Shown in pieces: positions 7,951 to 17,630 of a DNA stretch of 64,000 nt. The notes under the pieces are model-generated. The model had not been told where the DNA came from. It ran no database searches and saw nothing but the letters and a program-made list of their open reading frames with translations. How positions within the stretch are numbered: position 1 is the stretch's first letter; each line of letters starts with the position of its first letter. Made by a program: the position numbers and the translations under genes. Where the stretch lies: contig NZ_JAFIBI010000001.1 of the NCBI RefSeq assembly GCF_017832975.1, positions 3,224,001-3,288,000 of the forward strand, in the 5' to 3' direction. The stretch is from Arthrobacter sp. PvP023 (GTDB taxonomy: Bacteria > Actinomycetota > Actinomycetes > Actinomycetales > Micrococcaceae).

Positions 7951-8367
7951 TTAGGCCACCGGGTCCTGGGGTGCCCCGGCGGGGTCCATCCAGAAGACCT
8001 CCCAGAGGTGGCCGTCCGGGTCCTGGAAGCTGTGCGTGTACATAAAGCCGTAGTCCTGGGCTTCTTCGGACGGGGTGCCGCCCGCAGTGAGCGCTGACCT
8101 GACCAGCTCGTCCACGGCCTCCCGGCTCTCTACGGAGAAGGACACAATGGCCTCCGTGGCGCTACGGGCGTCGGCAACGGGCTTAGAGGTGAATGTCTTG
8201 AAGTAGCCCTCCACCAGCAGCATCACGAAGGCGTTGTCGTTGATGATCATGGACGTGGCGTTCTCGTCCGTGAAGTCAGGGTTGAAGGAAAAACCCAGCG
8301 CGGTGAAGAATTCCACGCTTTTGTTGAGGTCCTTGACGGGGAGGTTCAGGAACAATTGCTTGGCCAT
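7951..8367 (-). CDS. VOC-superfamily (glyoxalase/bleomycin-resistance fold) protein
   Basis: A 138-residue protein starting at the ATG at 8365-8367 (MAKQLFLNLPVKDLNKSVEF); the frame is open further upstream but without family resemblance. It shows the paired beta-alpha-beta-beta-beta modules of the VOC fold, with FLNLPVKDLNKSVEFFTALG opening the first and DPDGHLWEVFW closing the second. Members with this pattern are often annotated as glyoxalase-like; metal ligands are incomplete to my eye, so no reaction is proposed. Confidence 0.8.
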   Translation of the reverse strand: MAKQLFLNLPVKDLNKSVEFFTALGFSFNPDFTDENATSMIINDNAFVMLLVEGYFKTFTSKPVADARSATEAIVSFSVESREAVDELVRSALTAGGTPSEEAQDYGFMYTHSFQDPDGHLWEVFWMDPAGAPQDPVA

Positions 8368-8434
8368 GGGCTCCAAAATAGCACCGTGGTCCAGGCATGT
8401 CAGCCCCGGAACCCTCCCCGCCGGGCCTCCCGAA

Positions 8435-9184
8435 TTACAGCACCTTGGAAAGGAAATCCCGGGTGCGCTGCTGCTGAGGGTTCCCGAAGAGCTCCTCCGG
8501 GCGTCCCTGCTCGCAGATGACCCCGTCAGCCATGAACAGCACGCGGTCGGCCACTTCCCGGGCAAAGCCCATCTCGTGGGTGACCAGCACCATCGTCATG
8601 CCCTCGCGGGCGAGGTCCTTGATGACCTGCAGGACCTCGCCCACCATCTCCGGATCCAGTGCGGACGTTGCCTCGTCGAAGAGCATGATGTCAGGATTCA
8701 TGGCCAGCGCCCGGGCGATCGCGACGCGCTGCTTCTGTCCGCCGGAAAGCGACGCCGGCCGGGCGTCGGCCTTCTCGGCGAGGCCGACGCGGTCCAGGAG
8801 CTTCAGTGCGTTGGCCCTGGCCTCGTCCTTGCCCTGCTTCCTGGACTCCACCGGTGCCAGCATGATGTTCTCGATCACGGACATGTGCGGGAACAGGTTG
8901 AAGTGCTGGAAGACCATGCCGATGTGCCGGCGGACCTCGTTGATATCCACCTTGGGGTCCGTCACGTCGAATCCGTCCACGGTGACGTGGCCGCCGGTGA
9001 TGTCCTCCAGCTTGTTCAGGCAGCGCAGGAACGTGGACTTCCCCGAGCCGGACGGTCCGATCACGCAGACCACCTCGCCTTCGGCGACCTCGGCGTTGAT
9101 GCCTTTGAGCACCTGGTTGGAACCGAAGGACTTCGTCAGTTCCCTGACGGAGATCTTGCTGGGTGCAGTAAGTGCCGTGCTCAT
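8435..9184 (-). CDS. Polar amino-acid ABC transporter, ATP-binding protein
   Basis: A 249-residue ATPase of the GlnQ/HisP type that powers import. Walker A is GPSGSGKST, the Q-loop [11 protein letters not shown], the signature [15 protein letters not shown], Walker [16 protein letters not shown], and the H-loop [10 protein letters not shown]. Its ATG overlaps the stop of the fused binding protein-permease gene by 4 nt, so the two are one operon and one transporter. The substrate is probably glutamine or another polar amino acid, judged from the family and the glnE/glnA2 neighbours. Confidence 0.95.
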   Translation of the reverse strand: MSTALTAPSKISVRELTKSFGSNQVLKGINAEVAEGEVVCVIGPSGSGKSTFLRCLNKLEDITGGHVTVDGFDVTDPKVDINEVRRHIGMVFQHFNLFPHMSVIENIMLAPVESRKQGKDEARANALKLLDRVGLAEKADARPASLSGGQKQRVAIARALAMNPDIMLFDEATSALDPEMVGEVLQVIKDLAREGMTMVLVTHEMGFAREVADRVLFMADGVICEQGRPEELFGNPQQQRTRDFLSKVL

Positions 9185-10707
9185 TTGTTGAACCTCTTAT
9201 CCGCGACGTTGGCCAGTTTGGTCAGCAGCATGATGACCACGAAGTACAGGACCGCGACAATCAGCAGGGTTTCGGTGATCCGGAAGTTCCCTGCGTAGAT
9301 CTGCTGGCCCTGGTAGAGCAGTTCGGCGAAACCGATGGCGAGCAGCAGCGAGCTGTCCTTGAGCATGATGATCAGCTGGTTGATCAGGGAGGGCGTCATG
9401 ATCTTGAACGCCTGCGGGACCACTACTTTTTGCATGGACTTGGCGTATCCGAGGCCCAGGCTGCGGCTGGCTTCGAGCTGGCCCGAGTCCACCGACTGGA
9501 TGGAGCCGCGGACGATTTCGGTGATGTAGGCGCCGGCGTTGAGGCTGAGCGTAAGCACGCCGGCCACCCAGATGTCAATGGGCTGGCCGGTCAGCTGGGG
9601 AATGCCGAAATAGAAGAAGAAGGCCCAGACCAGCAGCGGGGTACCTCGGAAGATGCTGACGAAGGTGGTGGCGATCCCGCGCAGCACCACGCTGGTGGAG
9701 ATCTTCAGGAACCCCATGAAGAGGCCGATCAGCATGGCCAGGGCGAAGGAAATCGCGGTGACCAGGACGGTGTTGCCGAGGCCCTTCATCAGTGCCGGGA
9801 AGCTGTTGACCAGCAGGTCCCAGAAGCTGGACTCGGCCGCCTGTGTGGGGTCCTTGAGGTACTTGTCCAGGATCTCCTGGTACTTCCCGCTGGACTTCAG
9901 CTCCGCCAGCCCGGTGTTGAACGCTTGCAGCAGTTCGGGGTTCTGGCCCTTATTCACGGCAAAACCGTAGGAGCCGCCCTTTTCCTTCTCGGACACGGCC
10001 TTGAGGCCGTTGTTCTGGCTGATGCCGTAGGCCAGGACCGGATAGTCATCGAAAACGGCGACGGCGTTCCCGGACTTTACGAGCTCGTACATGGTGGCGG
10101 ACTGGTCCAGGGCTTTGACCGTAAAGCCGTACTGGCCGGCGATCGACTTGGCGAACGTTTCGCCCTCGCTGCCGGTCTTGGCGGTGACCGTCTTGCCTTT
10201 GAGGTCTTCGTATCCCTTGACGTCCGTGTTGGACTTGGCAACGGCCATCTGCACGCCCGACTCGAAGTAGGGGTCGGAGAAGTCGTAGATCTGCTTGCGG
10301 GGCTCCGTGATGGACATCCCGGCGATGACGCCGTCCACCTGGTTGGAGGACAGCGCCTGCAGCGCCGCGTTGAAGCCGAGTGACTTGATCTCGACGGCGA
10401 AACCCTGGTTCTTGGCGATCTCGCGGATGATGTCCATGTCGATGCCGGTCAGTTCACCGCCGGCGTCGCGGAATTCGAACGGAGCGAACGTGGTGTCCGT
10501 ACCGATGACGAAGGTTTTTCCGGAAAGGCTCGACGGCGCGGCGGCCGGGTGGGCTGAATCGGCGGCCATCGCTGTGGCTGCCGGTGCGTCCGCCGGCGCC
10601 GCGGCGGCGCCGGCGGCACCGAAGAGCATCGCGGCCAGGGCCAGCAAGGCTCCGATGACTGTGGCCGTCCGAGGCCTGGCGGCCTTGGTCTGCTGGAGTC
10701 CGGGCAA
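9181..10707 (-). CDS. ABC transporter fused substrate-binding protein and permease (amino acid)
   Basis: One 508-residue chain combines two usually separate subunits. Residues about 10-40 form a signal or anchor helix ([21 protein letters not shown]). Residues about 60-290 are a family-3 solute-binding domain ([40 protein letters not shown]). Residues about 300-508 are a HisMQ-type permease with the EAA loop [17 protein letters not shown] chose the TTG at 10705-10707 because AGGAG lies 10 nt before it; a TTG ten codons upstream has no ribosome site. The fused domain order is known in other amino-acid importers. The ATPase gene follows with a 4-nt overlap. Confidence 0.9.
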   Translation of the reverse strand: MPGLQQTKAARPRTATVIGALLALAAMLFGAAGAAAAPADAPAATAMAADSAHPAAAPSSLSGKTFVIGTDTTFAPFEFRDAGGELTGIDMDIIREIAKNQGFAVEIKSLGFNAALQALSSNQVDGVIAGMSITEPRKQIYDFSDPYFESGVQMAVAKSNTDVKGYEDLKGKTVTAKTGSEGETFAKSIAGQYGFTVKALDQSATMYELVKSGNAVAVFDDYPVLAYGISQNNGLKAVSEKEKGGSYGFAVNKGQNPELLQAFNTGLAELKSSGKYQEILDKYLKDPTQAAESSFWDLLVNSFPALMKGLGNTVLVTAISFALAMLIGLFMGFLKISTSVVLRGIATTFVSIFRGTPLLVWAFFFYFGIPQLTGQPIDIWVAGVLTLSLNAGAYITEIVRGSIQSVDSGQLEASRSLGLGYAKSMQKVVVPQAFKIMTPSLINQLIIMLKDSSLLLAIGFAELLYQGQQIYAGNFRITETLLIVAVLYFVVIMLLTKLANVADKRFNK

Positions 10708-10781
10708 GTTGATACAACTCCTAGGTAAATGCGGCAACCGGTCCCGAAGACCGGCAAAGTACCCCTCGAGGCTACCCGCAT

Positions 10782-10801
10782 TTCTCCGTCAGACCGGAGA
10801 A
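10782..10801 (-). terminator. Small hairpin after glnE
   Basis: TTCTCCG/CGGAGAA form a 7-bp stem 18 bp after the glnE stop. A second stem CCGGTC/GACCGG lies at about 10738-10754, still ahead of the transporter gene. Neither has a U-run, so termination is uncertain. Confidence 0.3.
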
Positions 10802-10818
10802 GCCTGCCTCACTGACGT

Positions 10819-13800
10819 TTACTGGCCATAAAACACACGGTCAAAAACCGCACGGGCCTGCCTGCTGATCCGCAGGTAGTCCTCTTCGAGCGCCGCAGCG
10901 TTGCCTGGCTGGTAGCCGCACCAGCGGGCAACGGCTTCCAGGTCCCTGCGGGAGGAGGGCAGCAGGTCGGAGGCGCGCCCGGTCCAAATCACGTTTGCCG
11001 ACCTGATGCGGCTGGCCAGCCGCCAGGCTTTGAGCAGCAGTTCGGCCTCGTCCGGTTCCAGGAATCCCAGGGAGGCCGCCGCTTCCAGCGCCGGCACAGT
11101 GGAGGTGGTCCGCAGTTCGGGGTGCTGGCCCGCATGTTGCAGCTGCAGCAGTTGCACGAGCCACTCGACGTCGCTCAGGCCTCCTCGGCCCAGCTTGAGG
11201 TGCCGGGCGGGATCCGCGCCCCGGGGCAGCCGTTCTGCTTCGACCCTGGCTTTGACACGGCGGATTTCCCGCACGTCCTTCTCCGAGAGTTCCGCCGGAT
11301 AGCGGATGGGGTCGATCAGCTGTACGAAGTCCGCGGCAAGGTCGTCGTCACCTGCGATGGGCAGTGCACGCAGCAGTGCCTGGGCTTCCCAGACCAGCGA
11401 CCACCGGCGGTAGTACTCCGCATACGAGTCCAGGGAACGGACCATGGCGCCGCTCTTGCCTTCGGGGCGCAGGTCGGCATCCACCATCAGCACCCGCTCG
11501 GCCAGGATGGCGGGCTTGAGCGGCTGGGTCAGCAGATTCGAAATATGGCCCACGATCTGAGCGGCCTGCTTCTGCGCCTCTTCCTCGGAGACCCCCGGCA
11601 GGCCGCGGTGGACGTACATGACATCCGCGTCCGAGCCATACCCGATTTCACGGCCGCCCTGCCGCCCCATGGCCACCACCAGGACGCGTGTCTTGAGGGG
11701 ACCCGACGCGGCCACGATTCCCTCGGCCACCCGCAGGGCTCCCAGCACCGCTGCGCGGTCCGTGTCCGCCAGGGCGGCGCCCACCTGGTCCTGGTCCAGC
11801 AGGCCGGCGCTGTCCGCAATGGCGACCCTGAGGATCTCCCTGCGCCGGATCAGCCGGATAAGCCGCATGGCGCTTTCCGGATCCTCATGCCGCGACATTT
11901 TCGACGTGATTTCCAGCCACTGGGCTTCAAATTCCAGCGGGGCCAGGTCCTTGTCGGTCCCCAGCCAGGCGACCGATTCCGGGGAGACCTCCAGGAGGTC
12001 GGCCATCAGCCTGGAGTTGGAGAGCACATGGCACAGCCGCTCGGCGGCGGCCGTCGAGTCCCGCAGCATCCCCAGATACCAGTGCGTTGTTCCCAGCGCC
12101 TCGCTGACGCGGCGGAAACCCAGCAGCCCGGCGTCGGGATCCACACCGTCGGCGAGCCACCCGAGCAGGATGGGCAGGAGCTGGCGCTGCAGCGCCGCGC
12201 GCCGGCTGACGCCGGCGGTGAGGGCCTCAATATGCCGCATGGCGCCCCGCGGGTCCAGGTAACCGAGGGCGGCCAGGCGGCCCTGGGCGGCCTCCGGTGT
12301 CAGCCGGGCTTCTTCGCTGCTCAGCTTGGCGGCGGTATTCAGCAGCGGGCGGTAAAAAATGCGCTCGTGCAGTTCCCGGACGGAGCGCTTGGTCTTCTGC
12401 CAGGCGGCCAGCAAGGCATCGGGGTGCGGGCGTTCACGGGCGAACGGGCCGAGCACGGCCTTCGCGAGGGCGCGGAGGGCATCTTCCCGCACCGGCATCA
12501 GGTGGGTGCGGCGCAGCTGGAAGAGCTGGATCCGGTGCTCCAGGAGCCGCAGATAACGGTAGGCGTGGTCGAATTCGGCGGCGTCCGTCCGTCCGATGTA
12601 GCCGCCGGCGGAGAGGGCGGCGATGGCCGAGGTGGTGTCCCGGTGACGAAGGGATTCGTCGGCCTTGCCGTGCACCAGCTGCAGCAATTGAACCGTGAAT
12701 TCGACGTCGCGCAGGCCGCCACGGCCCAGTTTGATCTGGCGCTGCTCCTCATCCGCCGGGATGTTGTCCGTGACCCGCCGGCGCATGGCCTGCACGGATT
12801 CCACAAAGCCTTCCCTGTTTGCCGAACCCCAGATCAGCGGGAGCACCGCAGCCTCGTACCGTGCGCCCAGATCCGAGTCCCCGGCAATGGTCCGCGCCTT
12901 AAGGAGCGCCTGGAACTCCCAGCTCTCGGCCCACCGAGCGTAATAGCTCTGATGGGACGCCAGGGTCCGCACCAGTGGCCCGGACTTGCCCTCGGGCCGC
13001 AGGTTGGCATCCACCTCCCAGAGGCCGGGCTCCCGGCCAATGGACATGATGGCCCTCGAGATCCCGGTGGCGAGGGCGGTGCCAATGGTGTTGGCGCGGG
13101 CGTCGTCGAGTCCGTCAGCCTCGATCACGTAGATGACGTCGACGTCGGAAATGTAGTTGAGTTCGCGGGCACCGCATTTCCCCATGCCGATGACGGCAAG
13201 CCCGACGTCGGCAACCTCCGCCGCGTCGAACTGCTCGCTTGCTTCGGCCCGGGACACTGCCAGGGCCGCTTCGATGGCCGCACCGGCGAGGTCCGCAAGC
13301 TCGGCCCCTGCGGCGGGCATAAAGTCCAGCGGATCGGCGGCACACAGATCCTTGACCGCCAGGTCCACCACGCCCCTGCGGTAGGCCGTGCGCAGCGCCA
13401 CATAAGCCTCGGGACCGGACAAGCCGGCCACCGGGCGGCGCGCTTTCGGGTCGGCCTGCACGGACCGCAGAAGCCGCGACCTCAGCTCCCCGGCATCTGC
13501 CGCGACCGGCTCCGGGCTCGCGACCACGTCGAAGGCGTCAAGGTGCTCCGGATGGCGGATGAGAAATTCACCCAGGGCCTCGGAGGCGCCCAGGACCCGG
13601 TAGAGCGGCTCGCTCGTGTCGATGTCCGCGGCAGCAAGCTTCCGAAGGTCGGGATGCTTTTCGATCAGCCGCACCAGCGACTGCAGCGCCGTGTCGGGGT
13701 TGGCGGCAAGGTGGAAGCCCGCGAACAGTGCCTCCTGGTCGATCCCCTCCAGTTCCCGGGCAGCCAGGAACCGCTCCCCCTTTTCCAGGTCACTGAAACC

Positions 13801-13830
13801 GGCGGAGATCAGGCGACGGGCAAGGCTCAC
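10819..13830 (-). CDS. glnE: Bifunctional glutamine synthetase adenylyltransferase/deadenylyltransferase GlnE
   Basis: GlnE adds and removes AMP on the GlnA tyrosine, switching glutamine synthetase off and on. The 1003-residue protein has the expected two nucleotidyltransferase domains: an N-terminal one around residue 215 (GMGKCGARELNYISDVDV) and a C-terminal one around residue 720 (AMGRQGGREIGYGSDADV), each followed by an LRPEGKSG motif and a helical domain. It starts with GTG only 9 bp after the glnA2 stop, so the two are cotranscribed. A PII protein gene is not in the window. Confidence 0.97.
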   Translation of the reverse strand: MSLARRLISAGFSDLEKGERFLAARELEGIDQEALFAGFHLAANPDTALQSLVRLIEKHPDLRKLAAADIDTSEPLYRVLGASEALGEFLIRHPEHLDAFDVVASPEPVAADAGELRSRLLRSVQADPKARRPVAGLSGPEAYVALRTAYRRGVVDLAVKDLCAADPLDFMPAAGAELADLAGAAIEAALAVSRAEASEQFDAAEVADVGLAVIGMGKCGARELNYISDVDVIYVIEADGLDDARANTIGTALATGISRAIMSIGREPGLWEVDANLRPEGKSGPLVRTLASHQSYYARWAESWEFQALLKARTIAGDSDLGARYEAAVLPLIWGSANREGFVESVQAMRRRVTDNIPADEEQRQIKLGRGGLRDVEFTVQLLQLVHGKADESLRHRDTTSAIAALSAGGYIGRTDAAEFDHAYRYLRLLEHRIQLFQLRRTHLMPVREDALRALAKAVLGPFARERPHPDALLAAWQKTKRSVRELHERIFYRPLLNTAAKLSSEEARLTPEAAQGRLAALGYLDPRGAMRHIEALTAGVSRRAALQRQLLPILLGWLADGVDPDAGLLGFRRVSEALGTTHWYLGMLRDSTAAAERLCHVLSNSRLMADLLEVSPESVAWLGTDKDLAPLEFEAQWLEITSKMSRHEDPESAMRLIRLIRRREILRVAIADSAGLLDQDQVGAALADTDRAAVLGALRVAEGIVAASGPLKTRVLVVAMGRQGGREIGYGSDADVMYVHRGLPGVSEEEAQKQAAQIVGHISNLLTQPLKPAILAERVLMVDADLRPEGKSGAMVRSLDSYAEYYRRWSLVWEAQALLRALPIAGDDDLAADFVQLIDPIRYPAELSEKDVREIRRVKARVEAERLPRGADPARHLKLGRGGLSDVEWLVQLLQLQHAGQHPELRTTSTVPALEAAASLGFLEPDEAELLLKAWRLASRIRSANVIWTGRASDLLPSSRRDLEAVARWCGYQPGNAAALEEDYLRISRQARAVFDRVFYGQ

Positions 13831-13839
13831 CGCTGCCCC

Positions 13840-15180
13840 CTACAGGATGCCGAGATTACGCTGCAGCTCGTAGGGCGTCACCTGGAGACGGTAGTCCTGC
13901 CATTCGGCGCGCTTGTTGCGCAGGAAGTACTCGAAGACCTGCTCGCCAAGGATCTGCGGCATGAGTTCCGAATCCTCCATGGCCCTGATCGCGTCATGCA
14001 GGCTGGCAGGCAGCGGATCGTGTCCCATGGCCCGGCGCTCGGCCGAGCTCAGCGACCAGATATCGTCCTCGGCGGCTGCAGGAATCTCGTAGCCCTCTTC
14101 GATGCCCTTGAGACCAGCACCCAGCAGCACCGCGTAGGCGAGGTAGGGGTTGGCGGCGGAATCGATGCCGCGGTATTCAATGCGTGCGGACTGGCCCTTG
14201 CCCGGCTTGTACAGCGGGACGCGCACCAGCGCGGAACGGTTGTTGTGGCCCCAGCTCAGGTAACTCGGCGCTTCGCCGCCGCCCCACAGCCGCTTGTACG
14301 AGTTCACGAACTGGTTGGTCACCGCCGTGAATTCGGGGGCGTGCTTGAGGATGCCCGCGATGAACTGTTTGGCGGTCTTTGACAGCTGGAATTCCGCACC
14401 GGCTTCGTAAAAGGCGTTAGTGTCGCCTTCGAACAGCGAGAAGTGCGTGTGCATGCCCGAACCCGGGTGGGCCGTGAACGGTTTCGGCATGAAGGTGGCG
14501 TAGGTGCCCTGCTGGAGGGCGACTTCCTTGATGACGGTGCGGAAGGTCATGATGTTGTCCGCAGTCTGCAGGGCATCCGCGTAACGCAGATCGATCTCGT
14601 TCTGGCCCGGACCGGCTTCGTGGTGGCTGAACTCGACGGAGATCCCTACGGATTCGAGCATGGTGACGGCGGTGCGGCGGAAATCCTGTGCGACGCCGCC
14701 GGGCACGTGGTCGAAGTAGCCGCCCTCGTCGACGGGGACGGGCGAACCATCCGGGCCAGGCTCCTGCGATTTCAGCAGGTAGAACTCAATCTCGGGGTGG
14801 GTGTAGCAGGTGAAGCCCATGTCGGCCGCTTTGGCGAGGGTGCGCTTCAGGACGTTACGGGGGTCCGCCGCGGAGGGTTCGCCGTCGGGGGTCAAAATGT
14901 CGCAGTACATGCGCGACGTCTGTTCGGTCTCCCCGCGCCACGGCAGGATCTGGAACGTGGAGGGGTCCGGCTGCGCCAGCATGTCCGATTCGAACACTCG
15001 GGCCAAGCCCTCGATCGCAGAACCGTCGAAGCCCAGGCCTTCTTCGAAGGCACCCTCGACTTCGGCGGGGGCAAGCGCAACAGACTTGAGTGAACCCACG
15101 ACATCCGTGAACCACAGACGCACGAACCGTACATCTCGCTCTTCGATCGTCCGCAGGACAAACTCTTGCTGGCGGTCCAT
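13840..15180 (-). CDS. glnA2: Glutamine synthetase GlnA2 (non-adenylylated type)
   Basis: A second type I glutamine synthetase, 446 residues, with DGSAIEGLARVFESD, EIEFYLL, the ATP-binding KPFTAHPGSGMHTHFSLFEG, the NRSALVRVP loop and REY-type EYRGIDSAANPYL. The region equivalent to the GlnA adenylylation loop reads DIWSLSSAE, with W375 where GlnA has Tyr, so it cannot be adenylylated there despite being in an operon with glnE. The glnE-glnA2 pairing is known from mycobacteria and streptomycetes. GlnA2-type paralogues may serve other gamma-glutamylation reactions; which applies here is open. Confidence 0.94.
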   Translation of the reverse strand: MDRQQEFVLRTIEERDVRFVRLWFTDVVGSLKSVALAPAEVEGAFEEGLGFDGSAIEGLARVFESDMLAQPDPSTFQILPWRGETEQTSRMYCDILTPDGEPSAADPRNVLKRTLAKAADMGFTCYTHPEIEFYLLKSQEPGPDGSPVPVDEGGYFDHVPGGVAQDFRRTAVTMLESVGISVEFSHHEAGPGQNEIDLRYADALQTADNIMTFRTVIKEVALQQGTYATFMPKPFTAHPGSGMHTHFSLFEGDTNAFYEAGAEFQLSKTAKQFIAGILKHAPEFTAVTNQFVNSYKRLWGGGEAPSYLSWGHNNRSALVRVPLYKPGKGQSARIEYRGIDSAANPYLAYAVLLGAGLKGIEEGYEIPAAAEDDIWSLSSAERRAMGHDPLPASLHDAIRAMEDSELMPQILGEQVFEYFLRNKRAEWQDYRLQVTPYELQRNLGIL

Positions 15181-15299
15181 TATGGCCTCTTCTCCGGATC
15201 AACATTTTGATGCCCCGGGTCCGTATTCCATAGAGCCGGCGGCAGCTCACGATTCACTTTACTAAGCATTCCCGCCGAATGTTGGAGCCGGACCTCCGC

Positions 15300-15315
15300 G
15301 TAACACAGCGTTAAC
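15300..15315. promoter_or_regulatory. Candidate GlnR-like site upstream of glnA2
   Basis: GTAAC, six bases, then TTAAC, about 120 bp before the glnA2 start. It resembles the glnA site but departs from GAAAC at two positions. It lies between the divergent glnA2 and panB genes, within a 269-bp gap in which I see no gene. Confidence 0.3.
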
Positions 15316-15449
15316 ACGCACAGCGGCACTCCGCACCGGGCTCAGGGGACGGGACCGGCCTTCGGGGGAGCTCGCTTTGTGACGCGATTCACCGGAACGT
15401 GCGGACCGTCCGGTAGCTAGGACGCACAGTACCGCATTACGCTCTAGCC

Positions 15450-16355
15450 ATGGCCACAAGCAACAGTTCCGATTCCAGCATGTCCACTGAAGTACCTGCT
15501 CCCTACGGCAACGGTCCCGCGAATGCGGCCGCAACGCCGTCGGACACCGCCAAAAAGCCCGTGGCACGAATCCGGACCCACCACCTGCAGCAGGCCAAAG
15601 ACAAAGGTGAGCACTTTGCCATGCTGACGGCGTACGAACAGTACACGGCTGAGATCTTCGACGAAGCGGGCATCGAGGTGCTTCTCGTGGGCGACTCCGC
15701 GTCCAACAACGTCTTCGGTAACGAAACCAGCCTTCCGGTCACCGTGGACGAGCTCCTTCCGCTGTGCCGCGCCGTGGCCCGGTCGGCCAAACGGGCGCTT
15801 GTGGTCGCGGACCTTCCGTTCGGAAGCTACGAGGTGTCAGCCGAGCAGGCCGTGGCCACCGGAGTCCGCTTCCTGAAGGAAGGACTCGCCCATGCCGTGA
15901 AGATTGAAGGCGGCAAGTTCTACGCTGACACCGTCCGGGCCATGGTCCAGGCCGGCATTCCGGTGATGGCGCACATCGGCTTCACCCCGCAGAGCGAGCA
16001 CTCCCTGGGCGGTTACCGGGTCCAGGGCCGGGGCGATGACGCGCAGCGGCTGATAGACGACGCGGTCGCACTCGCCGACGCGGGCGCCTTCAGCGTCCTG
16101 ATGGAAATGGTTCCGGCCGCCACTGCTGCGGCTGTTGATGCCGCCATTGCCGTTCCCACCGTGGGCATCGGCGCAGGTAACACCACCACCGGCCAGGTTC
16201 TTGTGTGGCAGGACATGGCGGGCCTTCGCGGCGGCAAGATGGCCAAATTCGTCAAACAATACGCTGACCTGCGCACGTCACTGAGCAATGCGGCCAAGGC
16301 CTACGGTGACGACGTCCGGACGGGCCAGTTCCCCGGCCCCGAGCATTCGTTCTAG
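15450..16355 (+). CDS. panB: 3-methyl-2-oxobutanoate hydroxymethyltransferase PanB
   Basis: Transfers a one-carbon unit from methylene-tetrahydrofolate to alpha-ketoisovalerate, the first committed step to pantothenate and CoA. The 301-residue protein has the TIM-barrel landmarks [29 protein letters not shown] (metal-binding Asp), VKIEGG (catalytic region), [15 protein letters not shown] and PTVGIGAG. The first 40 residues (Ser/Ala/Pro-rich) are an extension; a shorter protein from the ATG eleven codons on is possible. No ribosome site is seen, but TACGCT ends 7 bases before the ATG, so the message may be leaderless. Confidence 0.97.
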   Translation: MATSNSSDSSMSTEVPAPYGNGPANAAATPSDTAKKPVARIRTHHLQQAKDKGEHFAMLTAYEQYTAEIFDEAGIEVLLVGDSASNNVFGNETSLPVTVDELLPLCRAVARSAKRALVVADLPFGSYEVSAEQAVATGVRFLKEGLAHAVKIEGGKFYADTVRAMVQAGIPVMAHIGFTPQSEHSLGGYRVQGRGDDAQRLIDDAVALADAGAFSVLMEMVPAATAAAVDAAIAVPTVGIGAGNTTTGQVLVWQDMAGLRGGKMAKFVKQYADLRTSLSNAAKAYGDDVRTGQFPGPEHSF

Positions 16356-16359
16356 CCGC

Positions 16360-16390
16360 AAGCCGGCCCGGGCCACCCGGTCCCCGGCTT
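16360..16390. terminator. Hairpin between convergent panB and SPOR genes
   Basis: AAGCCGG and CCGGCTT form the outer stem around a CCGGG-CCAC-CCGG inner hairpin. It fills the 33-bp gap between two convergent stops, and its right arm touches the SPOR gene stop. Confidence 0.45.
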
Positions 16391-16553
16391 AGTCCTCGTC
16401 GCCCTTTTCCCATGACTCGTTGCGTGCCTTGACCTTCTCCAGCGCATGCTCGGCTTCGGCGCGCGTCTTGTAAGGCCCGATCAGCTGCGTCCAGTCGGAC
16501 ATGGCGTCCTCTTCCACCTCATGGGTCTTGACGTTGTACCAGTACTCGGTCAT
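16389..16553 (-). CDS. SPOR-domain miniprotein
   Basis: A 54-residue protein starting at the ATG at 16551-16553, chosen because GAGGAG lies 6 bases before it. Upstream in-frame codons have no ribosome site. It reads MTEYWYNVKTHEVEED then SDWTQLIGPYKTRAEAEHAL, the latter matching the core of SPOR (sporulation-related repeat) domains that bind denuded peptidoglycan glycans. Free-standing SPOR-like miniproteins of this size are frequent in actinobacteria and have no signal peptide here, so a cytoplasmic role is as likely as a wall-binding one. Confidence 0.8.
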   Translation of the reverse strand: MTEYWYNVKTHEVEEDAMSDWTQLIGPYKTRAEAEHALEKVKARNESWEKGDED

Positions 16554-16641
16554 CGCTGCTCCTCGCATCGTGCAGGCTTCACGCCCGCTGAAAGTGATCC
16601 ACGTAACGTAGGGCGTCATCGGCTTCCGATCCGGCTGTCCG

Positions 16642-16670
16642 TTACATGGGCTTCTGTGCCTGCTTATATG
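16642..16670 (+). promoter_or_regulatory. Promoter of map, giving a leaderless mRNA
   Basis: TTACAT (16642-16647) and TATATG (16665-16670) are 17 bp apart. The ATG begins 9 bp after the -10 hexamer and no Shine-Dalgarno lies between, so transcription should start at or next to the start codon. Confidence 0.6.
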
Positions 16671-16678
16671 ATCAATCT

Positions 16679-17557
16679 ATGCCTTCTCTTGCCTCGACTG
16701 CACCCACCGGCACCCTGGTCCCCGGAACCGTCAGCCCGCAGCTGCCTGTCCCGGCGTCAATTCCCCGCCCCGAGTATGTGGGCAAGCCCGGTCCGGAGAA
16801 GTTCACCGGCTCGGAGGTGAAATCCGCCGAGACCATCGAGAAGATCAGGATCGCCAGCAGGATCGCCGCCCAGGCAATCGTTGAGGTCGGCAAGCACATC
16901 GAACCCGGCGTAACAACGGACCAGCTGGACAGGATCGGCCACGAATTCCTGCTGGATCACAATGCGTACCCGTCGACCCTGGGTTACCGGGGCTTCCCGA
17001 AATCCCTGTGCTCGTCGCTGAACGAAGTGATCTGCCACGGCATACCGGACAGCACGGTCGTCCAGGACGGCGACATCCTGAACATCGACATCACCGCCTT
17101 CATCGGAGGTGTCCACGGCGATACAAATTTCACATTTCTGGTGGGTGACGTCGATGAAGAGTCCAGGCTCCTCGTGCAGCGCACCAAGGAATCCCTGAAC
17201 CGTGCCATCAAGGCCGTGGCCCCCGGACGTGAAATCAACGTGATCGGCCGCGCCATCCAGTCCTATGCCAAGCGTTTCGGCTATGGCGTTGTCCGGGATT
17301 TCACCGGCCACGGTGTCGGCGAGGCTTTCCACACCGGCTTGATCATTCCGCATTATGATGCCGCTCCCGCCTACAACACGGTCATGGAAACGGGCATGGT
17401 GTTCACCATTGAACCGATGTTGACCCTCGGTACGGTTGAGTGGGACATGTGGGCGGATGACTGGACCGTGGTGACGCGTGACCGCAAGCGCACTGCCCAA
17501 TTCGAGCACACCCTGCTCGTCACTGAGTCCGGCGCAGAAATCCTTACGCTGCCCTGA
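16679..17557 (+). CDS. map: Type I methionine aminopeptidase
   Basis: Removes the initiator methionine from nascent proteins. The 292-residue enzyme has the pita-bread fold metal ligands in order: D in [14 protein letters not shown] (both aspartates), H in [13 protein letters not shown] in [10 protein letters not shown], and E in [16 protein letters not shown]. The N-terminal extension of about 45 residues (Pro-rich, VGKPGPEKF) resembles the linker of mycobacterial MapB, which binds ribosomes or SH3-like partners. I start at the ATG at 16679, directly after the promoter, rather than the upstream in-frame ATG at 16646 that lies within it. Confidence 0.96.
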   Translation: MPSLASTAPTGTLVPGTVSPQLPVPASIPRPEYVGKPGPEKFTGSEVKSAETIEKIRIASRIAAQAIVEVGKHIEPGVTTDQLDRIGHEFLLDHNAYPSTLGYRGFPKSLCSSLNEVICHGIPDSTVVQDGDILNIDITAFIGGVHGDTNFTFLVGDVDEESRLLVQRTKESLNRAIKAVAPGREINVIGRAIQSYAKRFGYGVVRDFTGHGVGEAFHTGLIIPHYDAAPAYNTVMETGMVFTIEPMLTLGTVEWDMWADDWTVVTRDRKRTAQFEHTLLVTESGAEILTLP

Positions 17558-17630
17558 TTACCCCTCCCGGCACGTGCCGGAACCTTTGCCCACAACCCTT
17601 TGCCCGCCCACAGCCACGAACGGAATCACA

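Noticed and set aside
11122..14382. 1086-codon open frame on the plus strand opposite glnE and the start of glnA2
   Set aside because: It mirrors glnE codon usage in a high-GC genome, has no recognisable domain, is His/Gln/Gly/Arg-rich, and covers conserved genes on the other strand.
16646..16678. Upstream in-frame ATG for map (11 more codons)
   Set aside because: These codons overlap the -35 to -10 region of the likely map promoter and are not conserved-looking.
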